This document shows, piece after piece, positions 27,338 through 35,675 of a stretch of DNA of 64,000 nt. The notes beneath the pieces are model-generated. The model was given only the letters and a program-made list of their open reading frames with translations, did not search any database and was not told where the DNA came from. Within the stretch, counting starts at the first letter, position 1; each line of letters starts with the position of its first letter. Location: NCBI RefSeq assembly GCF_947495205.1, contig NZ_CANLXV010000002.1:235148-299147 (forward strand), written 5' to 3'. This DNA comes from an uncultured Polaribacter sp. GTDB lineage: Bacteria > Bacteroidota > Bacteroidia > Flavobacteriales > Flavobacteriaceae. The position numbers and the translations under genes are program-made.

Positions 27338-28924
27338 TTAATCTTTAGTAATTTTGCTTTTCCACCAATTCTCATTGGGTTTAAAATCTTTAGATAATAC
27401 TTTTAACCTGTTTTTTTCAAGAGATTTCCACTTATTATTTTTGATGTTTAAACGTCTTTTATGATGTTGAATACTATCAAATGTTTTGTCCTTTTTTGGA
27501 TATTTTGCATTTACCTCTTTTAACCAAGAAAATAAGGTGCTACTTAATTGTTTTACAATTGTCGGATGCTTTTGACTTACATTCAATTTATCATGTTCTG
27601 TGGATGGTAGTCTATATAATTCCTGACGATTATCTTCCCAATAATGAATTAATTTCCAACCATTTTGTTGAATAATAGACGAAGGTTCGCCGCCTTGATT
27701 GCCATAATGTGGATAATGCCAAAACAAAGGCCTGTTATTATCAATTTCTTTTCCTTCTAAAAGCGGTTTTAAACTTATGCCATCTTTATGTTGTTCTGGT
27801 TGTAAAGGAATGTTTGCCAAATCTAAAAGTGTAGGATAAAAATCTGTACTAATTACAGGGAAATCTAATGCATTTACTTTATTTTTTAACCAAGGAACTT
27901 TCATAAAAAAAGGAGCTCTAATACCACCTTCCCATTGATAACCTTTACCGCCTCTTAAAGGCAAATTACTAGTGGCATAATTATCTCCAGAAGCTACGCC
28001 TCCATTATCTGAAGTAAAAACTACAATGGTATTTTTATCGAGATTATTATCCTTTAAGGCTTTTAAAACAATACCAACTGCATCATCTACAGTTGCTACC
28101 AAACCTGCGTAAATAGGATTGTCTTGTACTTGCCTTACTGGTAAAACACGTTCCATTTTAAAACCAGAATTGGCAATTCCTAAACGCTCTGCTTTATCTC
28201 TGTATTTGTTCCACTTGGTTTCTGTGGTTTGTATGGGTGCATGCACTGCGTAAAAAGACAAAAAAGCAAAAAATGTGCTATCTTTTTGTTGATGAATAAA
28301 TTCAGCGGTTTCTTTTGCCAAACGAATGGTTAAGTTTTCTCCTTTTTGATTATCCTTTAGCTTTGGATTGTTAAAAGGCGCGAAAAAACCTGCGGATGGT
28401 CCTCCTCTATGATAACCTCCTTTATTAATATCAAAACCATGGTCTTCTGGATATGAACCTTTGTTTCCTAAGTGCCATTTTCCTGCAAAAAAAGTAGTGT
28501 AATTATTTTTTTGAAAAGTTTCTGCAATTGTTACCTCTTCCTTAGCCAAAGATTGTACATAATTGGCAGGTAACATTTTATCAAATCTGTTTCTTTTTCT
28601 CCAGTTTTCTCCTGTTTTTGCACCTATCCAATCTGTAATTCCATGGCGCGCAGTAAACTTACCTGTTAAAATACTAGCTCTAGAAGGGCTACAAACCCTA
28701 CTAGCTGCATAACCTTGCATAAACTGTGTACTTTGTGTAGCTAGCTTATTTATATTTGGTGTTTCATAGAAAGTGCTGCCTGTTACTGCTAAATCATGAT
28801 AACCTAAATCATCAACTAAAATAAAAAGTACATTGGGTTTTCTATGCTTACTAATAGCTTCTTTTTTACAATTAAAAAAAAGAAATGGAATTAATAAGAT
28901 TAGTACTTTAAAATGCTGAAACAC
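27338..28924 (-). CDS. S1 sulfatase, lipoprotein
   Basis: Type I sulfatase of 528 aa. Signal ends at Cys19 (LFFNCKK), a plausible lipobox. LVDDLGYHDLAVTG is the N-terminal metal-binding segment, Cys78 lies in a canonical CSPSR motif, FFAGKWHLGN carries the Lys/His pair, and FTSDNGGVASG with PLRGGKGYQWEGGIRAP is the second metal/substrate segment. It resembles the GalNAc-6-sulfatase/arylsulfatase A side of S1 rather than the iduronate-sulfatase-like ones. It lies 15 bp downstream of the T9SS binding-protein gene in the same unit. Confidence 0.93.
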   Translation of the reverse strand: MFQHFKVLILLIPFLFFNCKKEAISKHRKPNVLFILVDDLGYHDLAVTGSTFYETPNINKLATQSTQFMQGYAASRVCSPSRASILTGKFTARHGITDWIGAKTGENWRKRNRFDKMLPANYVQSLAKEEVTIAETFQKNNYTTFFAGKWHLGNKGSYPEDHGFDINKGGYHRGGPSAGFFAPFNNPKLKDNQKGENLTIRLAKETAEFIHQQKDSTFFAFLSFYAVHAPIQTTETKWNKYRDKAERLGIANSGFKMERVLPVRQVQDNPIYAGLVATVDDAVGIVLKALKDNNLDKNTIVVFTSDNGGVASGDNYATSNLPLRGGKGYQWEGGIRAPFFMKVPWLKNKVNALDFPVISTDFYPTLLDLANIPLQPEQHKDGISLKPLLEGKEIDNNRPLFWHYPHYGNQGGEPSSIIQQNGWKLIHYWEDNRQELYRLPSTEHDKLNVSQKHPTIVKQLSSTLFSWLKEVNAKYPKKDKTFDSIQHHKRRLNIKNNKWKSLEKNRLKVLSKDFKPNENWWKSKITKD

Positions 28925-28939
28925 TTTTATTTTAGTAAT

Positions 28940-29944
28940 TTATATCTTGATTATTTTTTTTACAAAACCATTGTTTTGATCATTGTTAGATAAAAAATAC
29001 ACACCTTCATTTAAGTCGCTTATATCAATACTTTCAGATGCTGATTTTACATTTATCTCACGTACTTTAGCTCCTAAAATGTTTCTAATTGTTAACTTGG
29101 TGTTTAAAGGCAAATTAGTAATTTGAATTTTCCCTGAAGTAGGATTAGGATAAATAGCTACTTCATTTATATTAAGATTTTCTGTAGATAAAGAAGCATC
29201 AAAACATGAAGATTCTGTATTATTTAAATTTTGTGCAACTGAATCTGACACATTACTTCTTCTTAAAACCATTTTATCCATAAAAAAAGAATTTGATCTT
29301 GCATCTACGATTATAGCATAATTCCCAGGAGTATTAAAAGTTGCCCAAATAAATCTAAAAGAATTTCCATCATTTGTGTTGGTTACAAAACCCCAACGAC
29401 TTTCTACAGGAAGATTTACCGGGTGTCTGTTCATAAAAGCTTTAAAATATCCATTTGTACTGCTACCTTCAGGACAATCTCTATCTGGATTGTTGGTACA
29501 ATTAGGTTTTGGTTCTAAAGCAGGTGTAGCAGTTGCACTGCTTTGTTTTGTAGCATAAAAATCATCTGCTTCTATGCGTAACCAAGCATCATTGTGCTCT
29601 CCTCCAGAAGTACCTTTTCCTATACGACCACGCCATGCAAGTCTGTAAGTACCTGGATTGTTAATTTTTATGTTGTACGTTATGGGTGATCCAGAAAGTC
29701 TGCTAAAAGACTCTGCACCATTCCAAAAAATATAATTAATAGTAGCTCCTTCTAAATTTGGATCTGGCTCACTACCAATTTCCCAATTAGACCCAGTTGG
29801 CAAAATACCAGATTCCATTTCTATAGTTAAAATACCGTCTTTCTCTTCAAAAGGTAGCGTACCATTACATGCTACAGTTTGAGCATAAAAACTGATTGAA
29901 GTTAAAAACAACAAGAAAAAAGTATATGTAAATTTAGATTTCAT
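28940..29944 (-). CDS. T9SS-secreted carbohydrate-binding-module-like protein, no catalytic domain seen
   Basis: Exported 334-aa protein without a recognised enzyme domain. Sec signal peptide (about 1-21, FYAQ) is followed by a beta-sandwich of about 210 residues resembling CBM6/35-type modules (ILTIEMESG, YNIKINNPGTYRLAWRGR, FMDKMVLRR). The last 75 residues (VAIYPNPTSGKIQ ... GVYFLSNN) form a type IX sorting domain, so it should reach the cell surface or medium. It is the first gene of its unit, under its own CAGGATG promoter, ahead of a sulfatase. Likely role: surface binding of polysaccharide; a small unrecognised enzyme cannot be excluded. Confidence 0.7.
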   Translation of the reverse strand: MKSKFTYTFFLLFLTSISFYAQTVACNGTLPFEEKDGILTIEMESGILPTGSNWEIGSEPDPNLEGATINYIFWNGAESFSRLSGSPITYNIKINNPGTYRLAWRGRIGKGTSGGEHNDAWLRIEADDFYATKQSSATATPALEPKPNCTNNPDRDCPEGSSTNGYFKAFMNRHPVNLPVESRWGFVTNTNDGNSFRFIWATFNTPGNYAIIVDARSNSFFMDKMVLRRSNVSDSVAQNLNNTESSCFDASLSTENLNINEVAIYPNPTSGKIQITNLPLNTKLTIRNILGAKVREINVKSASESIDISDLNEGVYFLSNNDQNNGFVKKIIKI

Positions 29945-29972
29945 TTTAAATTGTATTGAAATTATTTTTTTG

Positions 29973-30007
29973 GAAAATTAGTACTTTTTTCGCGTTGTGC
30001 CATCCTG
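29973..30007 (-). promoter_or_regulatory. CAGGATG-N20-TAATTTTC promoter for the T9SS binding protein unit
   Basis: On the minus strand CAGGATG (30001-30007) is followed by exactly 20 bp and TAATTTTC (29973-29980). The ten bases before it (CCTTACAGAA) match the repeat unit CAGGATAGAA at six of ten positions. It lies 57 bp upstream of the start at 29944 in the short gap after the GH78 gene, giving the downstream genes their own start point. Confidence 0.7.
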
Positions 30008-30024
30008 TTCTGTAAGGTTTTATT

Positions 30025-32856
30025 TTAGAATTTCTGGTAAGATATTTTGTAGTTTCCAGAACCTAAAATCATCTCTTTTTTATCACCAAAAGAAGCATCG
30101 TTTATTTGTAAAGTTTCCAATTCTTTTTGATTTAAAATAATTTTAGCTTTTGTGTTAAAAGGTACTTCAAGATTCATAATTAATTTATTATTTTGAAGTT
30201 TCCAATTGTTTTTAATATTTCCATAAGGTGTTGGCACTGTAACTTTAGTATTGGTGATTTTAGGAGAAAACTCTGGATTTACCGTAAATAATTGAAAACC
30301 TGGTTTTTCTAAAGATGATTTTATTCCGCCTAAAGATTCAAAGAAATAAGCAGCAAAACCACTGTGCATTGGGTGATTTAAGGAGTTTGTTGGTCCTTCT
30401 AAATCTTCCCAAATAAACTGGCGCTCTGGCCATGTGGTAAATCCTGAATTCATTACATATGTTTGACTTGGAAAATCTGGAGTTGTTAAAATTTGATATG
30501 CTAAATCTGCTTTACCATATTGAGACAAAACGGTATAAATATATCTGTTTCCATGAATTCCTGTGGAATGATGACCTTCTTTTACATTAACTATATTATG
30601 TACCAAACCATTTACAACTGTTTCAATTGCTGCTTTTGGAACCATACCAAATTGTAAAGCTTGTACTGTTGCTGTTTGACTTTGATACCATTTGTGTTTG
30701 GTGTTAGGAATATCAACCAAAAACTCTTTGTTAAAAGCCTTTAACAAGGCTTCTTTTTCTTGTTTCATTTTTGCTTCATAAACAGCATCATTATTCATTT
30801 TGGCAAAAGTTTCCATAACACCTAAAATATCATAGAAATACGCATTTGCAGAAATTATTGGATCACATTCCATAGCACTTGGGTTCTTTCTTCTGTCCCA
30901 AAGTGGCGGACACCAATCTCCCATACCATCTTGCATAATTCCGTTTTCTCCTTTAAAATTCAAGTAAAAATCTGTTAAACCTTTCATAGGTTCATAATAC
31001 TCTTTTACAATTTCATCATCACCATAAAATTTATAATTATACCATGGTAAATACATTGTAGCAACTCCCCAATCTATCTTTGCATAAGTTGATGTTCTTT
31101 TACCTGGAGCAATCATGGTAGGTACTTGAAACTTTAATTCTGGATTATTATGCCCTTTTATTGGGCGCATTTGTGTTTTAATATCTTCCATGTATTTTTT
31201 ATAAAAATCATACATATCATAATTATACAAAGCGTACTCACAAAACGCATGTGCATCTCCTAACCAACCACATTTTTCTCTGTGCGGACAATCTTCTGGA
31301 ATTCCATGAACATTATCTACAATTGTCCATTTACTAATACTGTGCATTTTGTTTAATAATGCATCAGAAGACGTAAAACTTCCTGTTTCTTTTATGTCTG
31401 TAGCTACCAAAACTGCTTTAATCATGGCAGCATCTGGTTTTCTAGAAATTCCTGTAATTTTTGCATATCTAAAACCATGATAACTAAATTTTGGTTCCCA
31501 AGATTCTACACCTTCACCTTTACAAATGTATTTATAAATCTGTGTCATTCCATTTGCGCCACCACCTGTAGAGCCTTTAAAAATATCTTTTCCGTTTGTT
31601 AACAAAGCCTCTGTGGTAATTACATCTATGAGTTGTCCTTTTTTTCCTTCAACATTTAATTTTACCCAACCTGCAATATTTTGTCCAAAATCTACAATCC
31701 ATTCTCCATCTGCACCTTTAAACACTTTTTGAGGTGCTAATTCTTGCAATTTCTTAATTGGTGGAATTTGACTTGCGCTAATTTTCTTTAATCTTGGTGA
31801 TATTTCTTTTGAATTTCTCCAAGAACTATCATTATAACCAACAGTATTCCATTTTCCTATTTCGTAACGCGCATCATACGTGTCTCCACCATAAATATTA
31901 TTAAAAACGATTGGTCCCGTACTTTCTTTCCAATTTTTGTCTGTATAAAAATCTAATGAAGTGCCATCTTCATAATTTAACTTTAATAAAAACTTTACAG
32001 TTGGTGGGCCATACGCCATATCTTTTTCAGATTCTGGGTCTCTTTTCCAAGAAATATCTTGTCCGTAAAAGCCATTTCCTAAAATAATTCCGAAGGCATT
32101 TTTGCCAGATTGTAGTTCTTTTGTAATATCATAATTTACGTAATAAGCCTGTTTATCATAATTAGAAGGTGCAGGATCTAAGACATGATCGCCTACTTTT
32201 TCTCCATTTAAAAACAACTCATAATAACCTAAACCACAAATATATACCTGTGCATTTGCTACTTTTTTATCAATTTTAAGTTCGTTTCTAAAATAACTAG
32301 CTGCAAAACCATTTACTTTTTTTGCAGGTAAATCTTTCATTCTACCTGTTTTATAATTTCTAAATTGGTAAGGAGAAGTTCTGGTATCTTTATTAAGGCT
32401 AATCCATTTAGCATCGCCCCAGTTCTTTTTATCAATCAAACCCATTGTGAATTCTTGATTATCAGACCATTTTGAAGGAGCTCCTTTTTCATCCCAAATT
32501 TTTACCTTCCAAAAGTATTTTTGAATTGCTTTTAAAGGTTTTCCTTGATATTTAACGAAAGCAGACTTCTTACTTTTTGTTTTATTAGAATTCCAAATAT
32601 CCGCATCATTTTCATTCAATTTATCTTCTTTTGATGCCACTAAAATGTGATATGCTGATTGCGATTTATCAAATCCTTCAGCAGCTACAATCCAAGAAAA
32701 TAAAGGCTGTTTACTTTCTATAGTTGATGGGTTTTGTTTGCTATTTACCAATAAATTTTTAAAAGAAACTGTTTTTTTTGATGACGAATCTTTTTGGCAT
32801 GCTACAGAAAATATAGCCAAAATTATTAATAAAAGTAGCGCTTGTTTTTTTATCAT
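30025..32856 (-). CDS. GH78 alpha-L-rhamnosidase, lipoprotein
   Basis: Family 78 alpha-L-rhamnosidase, 943 aa. Lipoprotein signal ends at Cys20 (FSVAC). Domain order: N-terminal fibronectin-like and beta-sandwich domains with YICGLGYYELFLNGEKVGD, then the alpha/alpha six-hairpin barrel and a C-terminal sandwich. Asp522, Glu527 and Asp534 in EDCPHREKCGWLGD reproduce the Asp567/Glu572/Asp579 spacing of Bacillus RhaB, and Glu811 (TTWPE) fits the catalytic base. Monocistronic-looking with its own promoter, divergent from the PL28-like gene at 33172, so rhamnosidase and endo-lyase are probably induced together. Confidence 0.93.
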   Translation of the reverse strand: MIKKQALLLLIILAIFSVACQKDSSSKKTVSFKNLLVNSKQNPSTIESKQPLFSWIVAAEGFDKSQSAYHILVASKEDKLNENDADIWNSNKTKSKKSAFVKYQGKPLKAIQKYFWKVKIWDEKGAPSKWSDNQEFTMGLIDKKNWGDAKWISLNKDTRTSPYQFRNYKTGRMKDLPAKKVNGFAASYFRNELKIDKKVANAQVYICGLGYYELFLNGEKVGDHVLDPAPSNYDKQAYYVNYDITKELQSGKNAFGIILGNGFYGQDISWKRDPESEKDMAYGPPTVKFLLKLNYEDGTSLDFYTDKNWKESTGPIVFNNIYGGDTYDARYEIGKWNTVGYNDSSWRNSKEISPRLKKISASQIPPIKKLQELAPQKVFKGADGEWIVDFGQNIAGWVKLNVEGKKGQLIDVITTEALLTNGKDIFKGSTGGGANGMTQIYKYICKGEGVESWEPKFSYHGFRYAKITGISRKPDAAMIKAVLVATDIKETGSFTSSDALLNKMHSISKWTIVDNVHGIPEDCPHREKCGWLGDAHAFCEYALYNYDMYDFYKKYMEDIKTQMRPIKGHNNPELKFQVPTMIAPGKRTSTYAKIDWGVATMYLPWYNYKFYGDDEIVKEYYEPMKGLTDFYLNFKGENGIMQDGMGDWCPPLWDRRKNPSAMECDPIISANAYFYDILGVMETFAKMNNDAVYEAKMKQEKEALLKAFNKEFLVDIPNTKHKWYQSQTATVQALQFGMVPKAAIETVVNGLVHNIVNVKEGHHSTGIHGNRYIYTVLSQYGKADLAYQILTTPDFPSQTYVMNSGFTTWPERQFIWEDLEGPTNSLNHPMHSGFAAYFFESLGGIKSSLEKPGFQLFTVNPEFSPKITNTKVTVPTPYGNIKNNWKLQNNKLIMNLEVPFNTKAKIILNQKELETLQINDASFGDKKEMILGSGNYKISYQKF

Positions 32857-32885
32857 TTTAAAAGTTTAGTTTAATAAATAATTGA

Positions 32886-32930
32886 TGAAATTACTTGAAA
32901 TTTTGCAAGGTGTTATCCTGTAGTCTCATG
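32886..32930 (-). promoter_or_regulatory. CATGAGACTA/CAGGATA-N20-TAATTTCA promoter for GH78
   Basis: Minus-strand CAGGATA at 32914-32920, preceded at a 10-bp period by a degenerate copy (CATGAGA, 32924-32930) and followed by exactly 20 bp and TAATTTCA (32886-32893). The box ends 58 bp upstream of the start at 32856. The same 315-bp divergent region holds the oppositely oriented promoter of the PL28-like gene. Confidence 0.72.
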
Positions 32931-33057
32931 TTTACAGAGTAAATACTAATAGTTAAAACAACTAAGTAGCATTTGCTGTTATAATGTAAACCGTAGTTAA
33001 AAGTCATATTTACATATGTTAAATTAACACAAATATACTCTATATTATCATTAAAAA

Positions 33058-33102
33058 CAGGATAGAACAGGATAGAAGATATTCTGTATATTAAGAATTT
33101 GG
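33058..33102 (+). promoter_or_regulatory. Tandem CAGGATAGAA promoter for the PL28-like lyase
   Basis: Two perfect 10-bp direct repeats, CAGGATAGAA at 33058-33067 and 33068-33077. Twenty bases after the second CAGGATA lies GAATTTGG (33095-33102), a weaker -7 match than at the other sites. The ATG is 95 bp beyond the repeats, a longer leader than most of the set. This is the most regular operator in the window. Apart from this and the GH78 promoter, the gap 32857-33171 shows nothing else. Confidence 0.75.
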
Positions 33103-33171
33103 CAAAAAATTAAGAGTTTTTTGCGCAAAAACCTCAACAAAATTTAAACTCAACTACAAATAAACATTAAA

Positions 33172-34155
33172 ATGAAAAAACAATTAAAAAATTTAAAAAT
33201 TAGTGCCATTACGGGTATTTTTCTTTTTTCTCTAATTATATCTTACTCTTGTTCTCAAAATGAGGATTTGGAAAATATGAGCAATGAATCTTCAATAACA
33301 GAAGATAGTAGCGATTTATCTGCCAAAAAACAAAGTCCTAAAAGTTTAAGTGGAACCTGTGACAATCCGCGTAGATCAGACGGCCAATATTATCGCCAAT
33401 ATGAGTCTACTGATGTTGGTGCAGGTACTGATGTAATTTCCAAAACGGCAGTTAATGGTAGAAATGTAGATGTAATAAAATTTCTAGATGATAGAACATG
33501 TGGTTACAACTACAGCCAAAGTGGTAATAGAGGAATTTATAGACTAAAATCAGGAAGTAATAAATTCGATTCTCCTCTTCAACCTAGAATTGAACGCACA
33601 ACAAGAAAAGTAGATAGAAAACAAGGTAATTTTGTAAGTGTTGAAGGTTATGTAAACGTAAAACGTGTAGGAGGCAGAAATAGTGGAACTTTTGGTTTTA
33701 ATGATCCAAGAGATCAAAGAGGTACTTACATTATTCAAGCCAAGGGTAAACATTATAATAGAACTATTGGATCTCCAGATCCTGCTATTTTATTAATTGT
33801 GGCTAAAGATAGAGGTAATGGAACAGTTGACCTATGGGCAGAACAAATAAAAGCACGTGGTGGTTCAAGTAATACGGGAAGAGAAATGAAAAAACTTGCA
33901 AACGTAGCAAAAAACCAGAGGTTCAAATTAAAAATGACCAATGGCTTTAGCACTTCCACTAAGCAATATGTTAAAATTGAAATCAACAATAGTGAAGTAC
34001 ACACCTTTGATGTACCAAATACTAAAGTAACAATTGATGGTGTGCAAAAATTCCAAACAGGTAGAGATGCTAAAATAAGATTTGGTGCATACAGATGTCA
34101 TAATGGAGAAGCAAATATTGAATGGAGTGATGTTAAGCATGATTTTCAAGATTAA
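33172..34155 (+). CDS. PL28-type ulvan lyase, lipoprotein
   Basis: Predicted beta-jelly-roll endo-lyase of the ulvan lyase family PL28, which cleaves rhamnose-uronate linkages by beta-elimination. Lipoprotein signal ends at Cys27 (SYSC), with an acidic Ser-rich linker to about 60. PRIERTTR (about 138-145) occupies the place of the Arg-rich strand of jelly-roll lyases; Lys191 in IIQAKG and Tyr307 in RFGAYRC are 116 apart, close to my recollection of Lys162/Tyr281 in the Nonlabens PL28 enzyme NLR48. At 327 aa it has no extra module. The lipid anchor and acidic linker suggest surface display. It has its own tandem CAGGATA promoter and a strong terminator. Main basis for calling ulvan the substrate. 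Confidence 0.8.
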   Translation: MKKQLKNLKISAITGIFLFSLIISYSCSQNEDLENMSNESSITEDSSDLSAKKQSPKSLSGTCDNPRRSDGQYYRQYESTDVGAGTDVISKTAVNGRNVDVIKFLDDRTCGYNYSQSGNRGIYRLKSGSNKFDSPLQPRIERTTRKVDRKQGNFVSVEGYVNVKRVGGRNSGTFGFNDPRDQRGTYIIQAKGKHYNRTIGSPDPAILLIVAKDRGNGTVDLWAEQIKARGGSSNTGREMKKLANVAKNQRFKLKMTNGFSTSTKQYVKIEINNSEVHTFDVPNTKVTIDGVQKFQTGRDAKIRFGAYRCHNGEANIEWSDVKHDFQD

Positions 34156-34173
34156 ATAAAATTCACAAAAATG

Positions 34174-34200
34174 GCTGTCTTATAATTAAGACAGCTTTTT
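34174..34200 (+). terminator. Intrinsic terminator after the PL28-like gene
   Basis: Perfect 8-bp stem GCTGTCTT (34174-34181) with AAGACAGC (34188-34195), 6-base loop and TTTTT, 18 bp after the stop codon at 34155. Confidence 0.85.
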
Positions 34201-34503
34201 GTGATTTGAAAAATTCGAATGCGTAACTCATAAACTGGCAAAACACTATCGTAATCTTTCAAGTATTTTAATTTTAAAATAGCTACCATAGTATGTCTTT
34301 TTAAATACAATCAAAGAAAAAGTAAAACCTTTTTTAAATATGTATTCTAAGTGCTACACTATTTTTTGATGCATTGCTTATAGATAGTGCAACTGGTAAA
34401 ATACCCAAAATAATAAACTGGAAATCTATTTTAATTTCTAATTATTATCTGAAATTAAAGTATGTTATTTTAACATAATTATTATCAAAATTAACATAAA
34501 TAT
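34201..34503. other. Gene-free AT-rich region
   Basis: About 300 bp between the terminator and the next promoter. No open gene or repeat is evident. It is longer than nearly every other gap in the window, and I see nothing certain in it. Confidence 0.5.
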
Positions 34504-34548
34504 CAGGATAGTACAGGATAGTAATATTTTAACGAGGCACTAATTTTA
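34504..34548 (+). promoter_or_regulatory. Tandem CAGGATAGTA promoter for the second jelly-roll lyase-like gene
   Basis: Two perfect 10-bp direct repeats, CAGGATAGTA at 34504-34513 and 34514-34523. Exactly 20 bp after the second CAGGATA is TAATTTTA (34541-34548), a good -7 element. The repeats end 54 bp before the ATG at 34577. Confidence 0.77.
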
Positions 34549-34576
34549 GGTCATTAACAAATTAATTTTATTAATC

Positions 34577-35509
34577 ATGAAGAAAATAATAACAACTTTT
34601 ATGAAAATAAGTGTAGTATTTACACTTTTAATTGCAACCTCATGTTCTAATGAAGAAGAACTTATAGAAAACCAGAGTCTAGAATTAGAAAACACGCAAC
34701 TAGAAAAAACAGAATTGACACCTGCTGAATTATTGGCGCGAACTACCTGTAGCGAAACTAGCTTCCCTAATTTAGGTCCAAGTGCAGCTAGTGGTCAAGT
34801 AAGCGGATGTAATGATTCTTCTAGTCCTAATAACATCGGTACGTTAGATTGTAGATCATCAGCTTCATTTGGAGGATATGCTAATGTAGGTGGTGGATTT
34901 GGTAGGTACCGTTTAACAGGATCTACTGATAGGTTTGATGGAACAAGAACACGTGTAGAACGCTTTTTTAACCGAGTAAATAGAGGTAGTAATAAATCTA
35001 CCACTTTAAACTATGAATTTATAGTAGACGAGGTAAGTAGTGGGCGTACTTGCATTGCACAAGTGCATGCCGAAGGCGAAATTAAAGAAGGACTTAGAAA
35101 AGGAAGAACTGCTAGAAGTGCCGTTTTTCTATTATACATTAAAAAGGCAAATAGACGAGATCGTCTAGGTAGAGAAATTTATACTGCTGAAATTAGTGAA
35201 TCTACAAATCCTTTTGTGACTGGAAGTAATGGTGGAGGAACTAGAACAACTACATTTTTAAGAAATATTACACAAGGAATTCGATATACTTTATCTTGTA
35301 AAACTGGGTATGACAATTCTAGTATGCAACTTGCAGAATCTACTGTAACTATATCTGGAGGAGGAAATACCAGAAGTAGAACTTTAGAACATACATACAC
35401 TACAGAAGGAGCTACAACTCGCTATGGCGCTTATGAAGCTTGTGATACCTGTAGTGATGATAGATTTCAAATTAGAATTAGAAATGTACAATTATGTAGA
35501 ACAAATTAA
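34577..35509 (+). CDS. Diverged PL28/PL7-like jelly-roll lyase, lipoprotein
   Basis: A 310-aa lipoprotein (signal ends at Cys23, ATSCSN) with a Glu/Leu-rich linker (about 26-55) and a beta-jelly-roll like that of its upstream neighbour: RTRVERFF (about 124-130) matches the Arg-rich strand, Tyr286 lies in TRYGAYEAC as in the neighbour's RFGAYRC. The central catalytic-strand motif differs: Gln162-Val-His164 replaces Gln-Ala-Lys, which resembles the QIH motif of PL7-type alginate lyases. Many Cys residues (58, 78, 92, 159, 241, 289, 292, 307) suggest disulfides. Probably a lyase with altered specificity. Own promoter and terminator; diverged but not degraded. Lyase activity is inferred. Confidence 0.68.
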   Translation: MKKIITTFMKISVVFTLLIATSCSNEEELIENQSLELENTQLEKTELTPAELLARTTCSETSFPNLGPSAASGQVSGCNDSSSPNNIGTLDCRSSASFGGYANVGGGFGRYRLTGSTDRFDGTRTRVERFFNRVNRGSNKSTTLNYEFIVDEVSSGRTCIAQVHAEGEIKEGLRKGRTARSAVFLLYIKKANRRDRLGREIYTAEISESTNPFVTGSNGGGTRTTTFLRNITQGIRYTLSCKTGYDNSSMQLAESTVTISGGGNTRSRTLEHTYTTEGATTRYGAYEACDTCSDDRFQIRIRNVQLCRTN

Positions 35510-35532
35510 AAGTATTTTAATTTCCAGTAATA

Positions 35533-35570
35533 AAAAGAGGCTGTCTGTATAGGCGGTCTCTTTTATTTTA
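35533..35570. terminator. Imperfect intrinsic terminator between convergent genes
   Basis: Arms 35533-35545 and 35552-35564 pair as AAAAGAG with CTCTTTT plus an inner part with wobble pairs, followed by TTTTATTTTA. Can serve the plus-strand gene and, by its A-run on the other side, possibly the minus-strand rhaT operon end. Confidence 0.65.
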
Positions 35571-35675
35571 TGAAAGTTCTAAAACTTAGAAATTATTTTA
35601 TTGCAATCTCTTTACAAAAACTCATATCAATTATTTCAAATTATATAATTGAATATTTCAGGTAGCTTTTTTAAT

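Noticed and set aside
34201..34503. Possible gene remnant or small RNA in the gap between the two jelly-roll lyase genes
   Set aside because: No readable protein fragment, hairpin series or promoter apart from the one annotated could be made out by eye.
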